Shown: positions 20,999 to 28,447 of the stretch, one piece after another
Position numbering within the stretch: position 1 is the stretch's first letter
Layout of the letters: each line of letters begins with the position of its first letter
Assembly (NCBI GenBank): GCA_020350825.1
Contig: CP070724.1
Coordinates: 1,958,800 to 2,012,847 of the forward strand
DNA from: Thermoplasmatales archaeon
Lineage (GTDB): Archaea > Thermoplasmatota > E2 > DHVEG-1
Direction: 5' to 3'
DNA length: 54,048 nucleotides
Position numbers and translations under genes: made by a program
Notes under the pieces: generated by a model
What the model saw: only the letters and a program-made list of their open reading frames with translations
The model's database searches: none
Told to the model about the DNA's origin: nothing

Positions 20999-22186
20999 AT
21001 GAATAATATTTTGTGGAAGAAAGGACTTGTTTTTGCAATAATATTGTTGTTTATAGAAGTAAGTGTTGTACCATCAACAGGATTGATTGAAGAACTGAGT
21101 TTCTTTGTGGATGTAGACGAATTTGACCAAAGAATTATGGAACTTATGGAATTAGGGCATATGCCTTCGTTAGTAGCATGTATTGTTAAAAACAATACAA
21201 CAGTATGGTCAAAAGGGTATGGAAAAGCTTCATATTATCCACCGAAGGTAAATGCTACTAATATTACCGCTTATCCTGTTGCTTCTATCACCAAATCTAT
21301 TACCGCAACGGCAATCATGCAACTCTATGAAACAGGGTTGATTGATCTTGATGAAAATGTTAGTAAATATTTACCCTTTGATTTGAAAAATCCGGAGTAT
21401 CGAGATATAAATATTACATTTCGTATGTTGCTTGCCCATCAATCCAGTCTTCGTGATAACGGTCCTAGATTTATGATATTTAATAGGATATTTAAAAATC
21501 CAAATAACTGGTTAAAATTTTTTTTTAACAGCCCAATAGCCTGGAACTCTTATGCTCCAGGAAAGGGTGTATGTTATTCGATAGGGACTATTATATTGGG
21601 GCTTATTATCGAAAATGTCACAAAACAATCATATGAGGATTATTGTCAAGAGCATATCTTTGATCCATTAGAAATGTGGAATACTAGTTTTTACTTTTCT
21701 GATTTTGACAAAGACAACCTAACACGTCTATACTTGTGGGTAGGTGGAAATTATTTCCCCTATTTTCAATTACCTTACATCCAAATACCAGCAATAGAAC
21801 TTCCTCTCGGAGGATTGAAAACAACCGTATTAGACTTGTCACATTATTTAATAATGCATACTAGTGGTGGCGTTTATAATGACGTTAGAATTCTTAATGA
21901 GTCCTCGGTGGAAGAAATGCATATGCATCAGTATCCTGGCTATTATCTTGGTAATTTATTTTCTGGATTTGGTTGGTGGGGAAATGAAATATATGGTGGG
22001 CATGGAGGAAATTCAATAGGTGCCTACGCTATTATGAAAATGCGGTATTCTGATAAAGTAGGTGTGATTTACTTTTGGAATCAGAATTCATTCTTACGAG
22101 TGATGTATAATTGCAGACGACAAGAGGAGATAGATGCCATTAAAGGAATTGAAATAGCGTTATTCACGAAGGCTGATGAATTCTAA
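20999..22186 (+). CDS. Secreted serine hydrolase, beta-lactamase class C / DD-peptidase fold
   Basis: The protein has 395 residues with a signal peptide ending about residue 25 (FAIILLFIEVSVVPST). The SxxK nucleophile motif SITK is at about 97. The second motif is YSIG near 192 (Y-S-x instead of Y-x-N), and HGG near 334 replaces KTG. These are the usual variants of the class C-like esterase/peptidase family (Pfam Beta-lactamase). Archaea lack murein, so an esterase or D-amino-acid peptidase role is likely. The signal peptide resembles that of the unrelated NosD-like fragment at 23405. Confidence 0.87.
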   Translation: MNNILWKKGLVFAIILLFIEVSVVPSTGLIEELSFFVDVDEFDQRIMELMELGHMPSLVACIVKNNTTVWSKGYGKASYYPPKVNATNITAYPVASITKSITATAIMQLYETGLIDLDENVSKYLPFDLKNPEYRDINITFRMLLAHQSSLRDNGPRFMIFNRIFKNPNNWLKFFFNSPIAWNSYAPGKGVCYSIGTIILGLIIENVTKQSYEDYCQEHIFDPLEMWNTSFYFSDFDKDNLTRLYLWVGGNYFPYFQLPYIQIPAIELPLGGLKTTVLDLSHYLIMHTSGGVYNDVRILNESSVEEMHMHQYPGYYLGNLFSGFGWWGNEIYGGHGGNSIGAYAIMKMRYSDKVGVIYFWNQNSFLRVMYNCRRQEEIDAIKGIEIALFTKADEF

Positions 22187-22199
22187 TATTAATCTCTTC

Positions 22200-22258
22200 T
22201 TTTTTTTAATCCCATAACAGGCAGAAACTTAGCTAAAACGCATTTTCTTTGTTTTTTT
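22200..22258. repeat. Intergenic repeat, copy 2
   Basis: This matches 20868-20930: tttttaatcccataa, then caggcagaaac and acgcattttctttg. It directly follows the serine hydrolase gene and precedes the truncated peptidase. Confidence 0.6.
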
Positions 22259-22344
22259 GGTGTAATACCATTAAAAATTGAGATATTCTTTTGTATATAC
22301 GTTTATGTACGTTTTAATGTATATTGCTTATCTTTGTAGGTTTT

Positions 22345-22407
22345 CGATGCAAAGAATAGGGGTAACAGGGTAAAAGTATAGGAGTAAAGGTTTTTAAATA
22401 AGGAGAA
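22345..22407. repeat. Dispersed short repeat, copy A (includes promoter-like box)
   Basis: The left half (cgatgcaaagaataggggt onward) resembles 23737-23771. The right 24 bases (22384-22407, gtaaaggtttttaaata then aggagaa) are identical to 24353-24376. The right half also looks like an archaeal BRE/TATA box, with the following ATG about 30 bases away. Confidence 0.6.
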
Positions 22408-22423
22408 GTTTGAAGTTAACATT

Positions 22424-23206
22424 ATGGTGAAAAAGATCATCAATTATGAAAGTACTTCCCCAGATTCAAAATCCTGGTTTAAAACGATAATCGGTGTCGC
22501 TGGTAAAACTCATGCGATGTATAATGGACAGCCAGATGGCGAGTATGTTGTTGATACAATGATTGATCATATGGGTGATTTGGTTGATGAGGCTGTTAAG
22601 GTTTATGCTTCGAATCGGGATAGCGGTGGACTTGTGCCTACTTCTAAAGATATCAAAAAAGCTATATCTAGCGGTGCCGGTTATGCGATTCTTATGGGTC
22701 ATGGCCAGCCTTATAGTTGGGATACCCACTGGGTTGATCAAGGGTGGTCAGGTGGGCTTATGCTACATCATTTCCCGATGCTATTTAATGGCAAGAAACT
22801 TCCTATTGTCATAGTTGGGGGCTGTCATAACGGGATGTTTAATGTAACTCTTTTAACAACTGTACTTCCTAGATATAAGGACAAATATTGGGCCCATGGT
22901 TTACCCTGCCCTTTCTGTTTCAGCTGGGGGTTGTGTCTCGTACCATGGGGTGGTGCCATTGCATCAACAGGTTGTACAGGCTTGGGTCTTGGAACTGGTG
23001 GGCAGCCTATTAGTCTTAGTTCGGAGATGGAGTCTAATTTCTTTTATGAGATTGGTCAGAATAATACGATGAATCTTGCTCAAGCGCATGGTGATGCTAT
23101 ATCGAAGTACATAAATGAAAATACTGTAACACATTCGGCAGCACATTGTATTACTATATTCCAGCTTTTTGGAGATCCTAGTTTAAAATTCGGTGGTTAT
23201 GAGTAA
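22424..23206 (+). pseudogene. 5'-truncated gingipain-like (C25/caspase-fold) peptidase
   Basis: The open frame has 260 residues. It begins in the middle of a C25-type protein (EVNIMVKKIINYE-like lead-in, then FKTIIGVAGKTH). It keeps the catalytic His in MGHGQ (about residue 91) and Cys in GGCHNG (about 132). Relatives are several hundred residues longer, with a signal peptide and N-terminal domain that are absent here. The in-frame sequence just upstream still reads like the family for about a dozen codons and then hits TAA, where repeat copy A lies. The TATA-like box in that repeat could still drive a leaderless transcript, so a shortened intracellular protein cannot be excluded. Confidence 0.65.
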
Positions 23207-23314
23207 AAATCAAACCAGATTCTAAATGGATATCATGGGTTAATATTAACTAACATCCAGCTAAGAATACATATGACATCCCACAGGTTGCAATCTAAAA
23301 CTCTTTCTTCTTTT

Positions 23315-23368
23315 CGTTACAGATGTTGCAATGAAATTCTTACAGAAAATTTAAATCTAATATATATC
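23315..23368 (+). promoter_or_regulatory. Promoter-like region shared with 6535-6600
   Basis: gttacagatg is followed by an atttaaatctaa-type box and tatatat, as upstream of the secreted-protein gene at 6639. It lies 37-90 bases before the start of the NosD-like fragment. Confidence 0.4.
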
Positions 23369-23404
23369 ACAGTATTTTATTATTTAAGGAAGGCAAAGAA
23401 AGAA

Positions 23405-23829
23405 ATGAAAGATAATATAATATAGGAAGAAAAGGGTTTGTTCTTGGAATAATATTATTGTTTGTTGGAGCTGGTGCCATACCATCAACTGTTAGTGTTA
23501 TAGAGAAAATGACAACTTTTACTAGTTTTAAGTCACCTGGATATATACAAGATTTGATAAATAATGCTTCATCTGGGGACACTATATATATTCCTAGTGG
23601 TACGTATTATGAGAATATTATCATCAATAAATCAATCAGTCTTGTAGGAGAAGATAAGGAAACCACGATTATTGATGGTAGTGGAACTGGGGATGTTGTT
23701 TATGTTTCTGCTGATTGGGTGAACATAGCGGGCTTACGATGCAAAAGTAGGGGTAACAAGGTAAAAGCATGGAAGGGTTTTGTCTCTAGAGTGCGTTTTG
23801 ACTCTAAAGTCGTAAATCTGACTCTATAA
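23405..23829 (+). pseudogene. Fragment of a secreted NosD-like beta-helix protein, frameshifted at its start
   Basis: ATG 23405 has an SD-like GGAAGG but its frame stops at a TAG after six codons. Removing a TA dinucleotide from the AT-repeat just after the ATG joins it to the long frame. That frame encodes a signal peptide (FVLGIILLFVGAGAIPST) and the first turns of a right-handed beta-helix: IQDLINNASSGDTIYIPSG, YENIIINKSISLVGE, and TTIIDGSG. The family similarity ends at VNIAGL, exactly where repeat copy B begins at 23737. The rest (to 23829) is read-through of repeat sequence. The gene is broken at both ends. NosD-like proteins are usually surface polysaccharide-related or metal-handling beta-helices. 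Confidence 0.72.
23737..23815. repeat. Dispersed short repeat, copy B
   Basis: Its first 35 bases match copy A at 22345 with one gap and a few changes (cgatgcaaaag, taggggtaacaaggtaaaagc). It then contains an imperfect hairpin ctctagagt/actctaaag. The element starts exactly where the NosD-like coding sequence is cut. Confidence 0.55.
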
Positions 23830-23922
23830 TAATTATTCATATCGAGAGGTTTTTTTATCTACAAATAGAGGATGAAATCTATATAACTGATACTCATAAT
23901 AATTATATAAGGAGGAAAAAAT

Positions 23923-24255
23923 TTGTTGAAAAAAAGTATGACAATTGGAATAATTGCATGTATGACGTGTATCAATATAATACCACTATCCTCTGGTATA
24001 ACAGTCGATAATGAATCTAAGACATTGAATTTTCTTATGGGATTAGTTATAAACCCAGAATTTGAAAATAATACGGTTCGTTGTTTGGCGATTAGATTGC
24101 GTTGGTATAAAATCTCTTCCATTGGGAATCGATCAGGTGGCATATCTTTTTTAGATTGGGTAATATTTGATAGAAATGTTCTTTTTAGAGAATGGGGTAA
24201 AATACATTTTGTTTTTAAAATATATTATGGATATTTCGAATTTGACAATGAATAG
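23923..24255 (+). CDS. Small secreted protein of unknown function
   Basis: The protein has 110 residues from a TTG start (23923 or 23926) seven to ten bases after a strong SD, AAGGAGG. It opens with a signal peptide (TIGIIACMTCINIIPLSSG). The mature part, about 80 residues, is rich in aromatic and basic residues (RLRWYKISS, YYGYFEFDNE) and has no recognised family. It lies between repeat copies B and C, so it may be cargo of, or a remnant next to, a mobile element. Confidence 0.55.
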   Translation: MLKKSMTIGIIACMTCINIIPLSSGITVDNESKTLNFLMGLVINPEFENNTVRCLAIRLRWYKISSIGNRSGGISFLDWVIFDRNVLFREWGKIHFVFKIYYGYFEFDNE

Positions 24256-24317
24256 CTAAATAAACGAATCTATTTACCCTTCTTTTTAAAGTTAATTCAA
24301 AATGCTTTTATGCTTGC

Positions 24318-24336
24318 CTCTAAAGTCACTTTAGAG
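24318..24336. repeat. Perfect tight palindrome
   Basis: CTCTAAAGT and ACTTTAGAG flank a single C, giving nine paired bases. The same arms occur imperfectly in repeat copy B (gactctaaag at about 23808). It lies immediately left of repeat copy C. Confidence 0.65.
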
Positions 24337-24340
24337 TCAA

Positions 24341-24376
24341 AGCTGTAGGGGGGTAAAGGTTTTTAAATAAGGAGAA
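24341..24376. repeat. Dispersed short repeat, copy C (includes promoter-like box)
   Basis: This holds gctgtagggggg and then 24 bases identical to those at 22384-22407. The tttttaaata part is a good TATA candidate for the Lrp-like gene at 24408. Confidence 0.6.
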
Positions 24377-24407
24377 AGCTACATAACAACAATTTGGGAG
24401 AAACATA

Positions 24408-24932
24408 ATGCCGAAAAGCAGTAAAAAACAAATCAATGAAGATGAAAAGATGCTCCTTAAAGTACTTCTGACAAGTTCTGGAGATAACATTGAAGATATA
24501 GCGAAAAAATGTGGTTTTTCTAGGCAAAAAGTATGGAAAATCAAAAAAAGACTGGAAAAAGACAAAACAATCTGGGGATATAATGCTGTGGTTGATAATG
24601 AAAAATTCGATAAGAATCGTTATCTGATGCTTGTTAAAAAATCTGGTCAACCAGTAGGTGATGCAATCAATAAGATAACTAAACTTACAGCCGGAAAAAA
24701 GGGAGAAGAAATTGGAATAGATGTTCTATCTGTTGGCTATATGCATGGAGTGTATGATGTAGCTATCGTTTTCATGGCTGACGATATTAAAATTGCGAAA
24801 AAATTCAAAGAAATCATGGCTATTGAATTACCAAATTTGATTAGTAAAATGGAAATTTTAGAATATATTTTCTTATTAAGGGATGGTGGAATAACGAATC
24901 CCGAAATTGAGAAAATGAGAGCGTTTTTTTAA
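24408..24932 (+). CDS. Lrp/AsnC-like transcription regulator
   Basis: The protein has 174 residues. An N-terminal winged helix-turn-helix is at about 8-60 (DIAKKCGFSRQKVWKIKKRLEKD). A linker and a ligand-binding, RAM-like domain at about 75-165 follow (SVGYMHGVYDVAIVFMADD). The domain is more divergent than in classical Lrp. A response-regulator gene follows 35 bp later in the same direction, so the two may act together. Confidence 0.8.
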   Translation: MPKSSKKQINEDEKMLLKVLLTSSGDNIEDIAKKCGFSRQKVWKIKKRLEKDKTIWGYNAVVDNEKFDKNRYLMLVKKSGQPVGDAINKITKLTAGKKGEEIGIDVLSVGYMHGVYDVAIVFMADDIKIAKKFKEIMAIELPNLISKMEILEYIFLLRDGGITNPEIEKMRAFF

Positions 24933-24967
24933 TATTATGAAATTGTAGATATGGATGAGGAAAGACG

Positions 24968-25375
24968 ATGAAAAAAAAGATAATGATTGTGGATGATAAT
25001 CCAGATTTGCTTCTTTCTATTAAACAAGCTTTAGAATATATGGATGACAATTTAAAAGTCACATGTGCCTCTAGTGGGATTCGATGTCTTAAATTATTGA
25101 AGGATAACGAAATTCCCGATCTTATATTGCTGGATATAATGATGCCAAAGATGAGCGGCTGGGAAACTCTTAAAAATATACAAAAAAACTTATTATGGAA
25201 AGACATACCGATTGTTTTTCTTACCGCACGGAAAGACAAAATCGCAAAGAAGGGTGGAGGTTTTTTCGGTGAAGATTATATAGAAAAACCTTTTGATATA
25301 GATGAATTAAAGAAAAGAATCGATAAGGTTTTGGAGTACAGAAGGAATCTAAAAAATAGTTCTGTTGAATACTGA
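24968..25375 (+). CDS. CheY-like response regulator receiver protein
   Basis: The protein has 135 residues and is a single receiver domain. Asp9-Asp10 form the acidic pocket, Asp56 in LLDIMMPKMSG is the phosphorylation site, the Thr of FLTAR and the Lys of EKPFD complete the site. There is no output domain. No histidine kinase lies in the window. It probably works with the Lrp-like regulator just upstream. Confidence 0.9.
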   Translation: MKKKIMIVDDNPDLLLSIKQALEYMDDNLKVTCASSGIRCLKLLKDNEIPDLILLDIMMPKMSGWETLKNIQKNLLWKDIPIVFLTARKDKIAKKGGGFFGEDYIEKPFDIDELKKRIDKVLEYRRNLKNSSVEY

Positions 25376-25412
25376 TGTAGCCTCATAAATAATAAGATAA
25401 GTAATTAGTTGT

Positions 25413-25448
25413 TAATCATTATCACGATATGTGGGTTAAGTTTATATG
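25413..25448. repeat. Intergenic motif, copy 1 of 3
   Basis: The core catta-tcacgatatgtgggtta recurs at 26946-26980 and 27258-27290, always in the same orientation. Copies 1 and 2 bracket the M28 peptidase gene. No further gene is visible in 25376-25522. Confidence 0.6.
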
Positions 25449-25522
25449 TGATAATTATTAGACATAAAAATGGAGATGAACTTGATAACCGAGTAGTAAT
25501 CCAGATATTAATTAAATTATTT

Positions 25523-26821
25523 TTAATGTAATGTTAGAACAAAAAGATCCATTTCATCATAAGCTATTTTTCCACTGGTTGTACAAACATATACACTGAA
25601 AGTATATTTTCTAAATGTTGGAATTAACTTTGCTGATATTTGTATAACCCATTCGAATGGTCCCTCCTGATAAAAACCAGGGAATGATGCCCGTCCATTT
25701 ATACAGTATGCAACACTGTTAATTTCTTCATCAGTTGTGATATTTATTCTCGCAGTAGTTCTTCCCAATATGAAGGTTAAACCACGAGTTTTTCTCCCGG
25801 CTAAAGTGATTTTTGGTTGTGGTAAAATTGACTGGTTAAATAGATATAGATAACCTTCTTTGGGTGTAACTATTCTTACTTGTAGATCGATCGATTTATC
25901 CGCTAATATTATAGTTGTCGCAAGTATTAATTTGATGACTTTTACAAGATAAGTAAAATTTACTTTTTCAATTGTATCCTCAGGTGTATGCAAAGGATAA
26001 TTACCCCTTGCTAATTGAACAAACTGCACTGCGTCATATCCATAGTTTAAAAATGATTGATGGTCATTTCCTCGATTTGCTATAGGTAAGGCTGTAAGAT
26101 TGATATGCTCATAATATACCTGAGCGATTTCAACAATGAATGATGAAATCCAATTTGATCTTTCTGGTTTTAATAGATAGACCACATTTCCTCCCTTTTC
26201 TGTATTATTTCCAATTGCATCTAAATTAAGTACAGCAATAATGTTTTCATTTTGTTCATACATTTTTCGAGCATAGTCATGACTACCATATAGCCCATTT
26301 TCCTCACCAGAAGTAACAAGGAAACGAATTGTATGATTGAAGGTATATTTGCTACAGATATTTGCAATTGTCAATAAAGCAGCTACACCTGCTCCGTCGT
26401 CATTTGCTCCTGGAGAATTACCAGTTGTATCCATATGTGCACAGAGTATGAAAACGGCATCGCTTGATGGATCAGTACCATTCAGAGTTGCAATAACATT
26501 TTGACATTTATAACGTGGGAATCTCCAATTGTCAATATAGGAGTTTAATCCTAATTTTTCAAATTCATTATGAATATATTCTGCTGCATCCGAACAATTC
26601 TTAGATCCTGTTGGTCTAGGTCCAAAACTAACGAACTGTTCAAGATAGGTATAAGCTGTTATTTCTTCTACTTGATTTATTAATTCCACGACATCTAAAC
26701 CAACACTATTTTTTCTATCTTCTATATTGTTATTACTAAGGTTTTTAGATTCTCCCAATACCGATTGTATTGGAATTACTATCATTAAACATACTAAAAT
26801 GCTGACAAATATTTTTTTCAT
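25523..26821 (-). CDS. Secreted M28 family metallo-aminopeptidase
   Basis: This encodes 432 residues from the ATG at 26821, which has GGAGGT nine bases upstream; an earlier TTG overlaps that SD. It has a signal peptide (FVSILVCLMIVIPIQSVLG). The M28 zinc ligands are all present: HMD near 130, GANDDGAG near 142, EEN near 171, LDA near 199 and HTPEDT near 276. A C-terminal beta-sandwich domain follows (about 310-432). It is probably an exported aminopeptidase or carboxypeptidase that scavenges peptides. Confidence 0.9.
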   Translation of the reverse strand: MKKIFVSILVCLMIVIPIQSVLGESKNLSNNNIEDRKNSVGLDVVELINQVEEITAYTYLEQFVSFGPRPTGSKNCSDAAEYIHNEFEKLGLNSYIDNWRFPRYKCQNVIATLNGTDPSSDAVFILCAHMDTTGNSPGANDDGAGVAALLTIANICSKYTFNHTIRFLVTSGEENGLYGSHDYARKMYEQNENIIAVLNLDAIGNNTEKGGNVVYLLKPERSNWISSFIVEIAQVYYEHINLTALPIANRGNDHQSFLNYGYDAVQFVQLARGNYPLHTPEDTIEKVNFTYLVKVIKLILATTIILADKSIDLQVRIVTPKEGYLYLFNQSILPQPKITLAGRKTRGLTFILGRTTARINITTDEEINSVAYCINGRASFPGFYQEGPFEWVIQISAKLIPTFRKYTFSVYVCTTSGKIAYDEMDLFVLTLH

Positions 26822-26945
26822 AACTTTTACCTCCAATATTATTATTTTTATAAATTATAATTAAATAATATATCTTAAATTTTTCCTATAAATGTATTAA
26901 TGGACTGGACAGGTTTTGAATCTATGATGCAAGCCTTCACATTGT

Positions 26946-26980
26946 CAATCATTATCACTATATGTGGGTTTATTTTCAAT
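26946..26980. repeat. Intergenic motif, copy 2 of 3
   Basis: cattatcactatatgtggg followed by tttattttc, similar to 25413-25448. It precedes the small zinc-ribbon gene at 27032 by about 50 bases. Confidence 0.6.
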
Positions 26981-27031
26981 GGCCTATATTATAGTTATTA
27001 AAATTATAGAACCGTTGCATGAGATATGTTT

Positions 27032-27166
27032 ATGAAACTCTGCCCTAGATGCGGTCAGGACCTAGGTATCAACTATTATGTAAACCTTGATGGGGAAGGC
27101 GGCGGATTACATAGGATCTGTAAAGACTGCCGAGAAACTTTATTTGAATTCAAAAATCCATGCTAA
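27032..27166 (+). CDS. 44-residue zinc-ribbon protein
   Basis: ATG 27032 to TAA 27166 encodes a tiny protein with two metal knuckles, CPRC (residues 4-7) and CKDC (30-33), separated by GINYYVNLDGEGGG. The spacing fits one rubredoxin- or ribbon-like zinc site. It ends KNPC. The SD is weak (GAGAT, eight bases upstream). The paired CxxC motifs make a real gene likely despite its size. The function is unknown. Confidence 0.6.
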   Translation: MKLCPRCGQDLGINYYVNLDGEGGGLHRICKDCRETLFEFKNPC

Positions 27167-27257
27167 TGCTTGACCGCGATTCTTAATTTTGGTAATAATT
27201 GTAAAACAATCCTTATATATTGATAATTACAAAAGTATTATTGAAAGCTGATGAGAA

Positions 27258-27290
27258 CAATTAACACGATATGTGGATTAATTTTAAATA
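27258..27290. repeat. Intergenic motif, copy 3 of 3
   Basis: acaattaacacgatatgtgg followed by attaattttaaata. It lies about 120 bases before the UbiA gene at 27408 and ends in a possible TATA box. Confidence 0.58.
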
Positions 27291-27407
27291 CTAAGAAAAA
27301 AGGATTAAAAAACCATAAAAATCGTTTAAATATTTATACAAAATTAAACACATATATTTATATATCGACAAACCACAAAGATACTTTTACAGAAAGACCG
27401 CTGAGGT

Positions 27408-28307
27408 ATGATGAATAAGAAATTAAGAGGTATTATTGAATTACTCAGGCCATTTACATTACTTGCTCCTATTATTGTTTCAAGCAGTGTAATGATTGCG
27501 AGTTTTATATCCTCTGGAAAAACCGATATATCATTCTTTACAATAGTTGTAACAGTTATCCCAGCGAGCATTTGTTTTGCTTTTTTAAACGGTGCGTCTA
27601 ATGCATTGAATCAAGCTACCGATTATAAAGAAGATAAACAATCAAAGCCTTATAGACCTATACCTAAAGGAGTAATAACACAAAAAGAAGCGCAAAAAAT
27701 ATCTTTTGTGCTATTCATCTTTGCAATGTTATTATCTCTAACAATCAATATAACATTTAGCTTGTTTGTTCTAGCAATTGCATTCTTCTCGATCACTTAT
27801 TCTTTACCGCCAAGGATTAAAAAATTCCTCTTTTTAAACCAACTGTGGGTTGCCATTCCGAGAGGATTCCTAGGAATTTTGGGATCATGGAGCGTATTTG
27901 GAAATCCATTTCAAAACCTACCTCTTGCAATCGGATGTATAGCCGCAATATTTCTATTTGGAGGATCTTCTACAAAGGACATACTTGATGCAGAAGCCGA
28001 TAAAAAAGCAGGAACAAAAACCTTGGTAAATGTCCTTGGAATAAAAAAAACTGCGTTGATTTCTTTTGTATTTATGAGCAGTGCTTTTATATTAATTATT
28101 CCCTTAATCATGTTAAATATCCTAGAAGCTTATTTATTTCCGCTTGCTCTTCTTGTAGTCTTTTGTTTTTTAATATTTTGGCTTATGATTCACAATCGTA
28201 AAAATGAGAAACGCGAAAACACATCATCTTGGACACTGATGTACGCAACATACATGACATACTTATTACTTTTTTTACCTTTAATATATTTTGAATTTAT
28301 TGCCTGA
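27408..28307 (+). CDS. UbiA family prenyltransferase (pair 1, copy a)
   Basis: The protein has 299 residues with eight to nine membrane helices. The first Asp-rich motif reads NALNQATDYKEDKQSKPYRPIP (near 63-84, quoted as NALNQATD plus KPYRPIP), and the second DILDAEADKKAGTKTLVN is near 188. KPxRPIPxG is shared with digeranylgeranylglyceryl-phosphate synthases, but the first Asp of the usual NDxxD is a Gln here. It transfers a prenyl chain to an acceptor that cannot be read from sequence. It is clearly paralogous to the UbiA at 32946, with a shared SWSVFG and PRGxLGILxS core. ATG 27408 or 27411 may be the start. Confidence 0.87.
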   Translation: MMNKKLRGIIELLRPFTLLAPIIVSSSVMIASFISSGKTDISFFTIVVTVIPASICFAFLNGASNALNQATDYKEDKQSKPYRPIPKGVITQKEAQKISFVLFIFAMLLSLTINITFSLFVLAIAFFSITYSLPPRIKKFLFLNQLWVAIPRGFLGILGSWSVFGNPFQNLPLAIGCIAAIFLFGGSSTKDILDAEADKKAGTKTLVNVLGIKKTALISFVFMSSAFILIIPLIMLNILEAYLFPLALLVVFCFLIFWLMIHNRKNEKRENTSSWTLMYATYMTYLLLFLPLIYFEFIA

Positions 28308-28447
28308 AATGTATTGTAGAAATGAAAAATATAACTCTAAGGTTGATTTTTCAATAAATTACGAAAATATATGGATAATCATCCAAAAAACTTAAATCTT
28401 AGAAATATAATACTTATTAGATGAATATAATATACTGGGGGCAAAAA

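Noticed and set aside
23747..23771. Resemblance of ggggtaacaaggta to the 3' end of 16S rRNA
   Set aside because: Only about 11 bases match and neither the anti-SD nor the surrounding helix is present; chance similarity within the dispersed repeat.
20868..27290. CRISPR array
   Set aside because: The repeats are few, irregularly spaced by hundreds of bases, and there are no cas genes.
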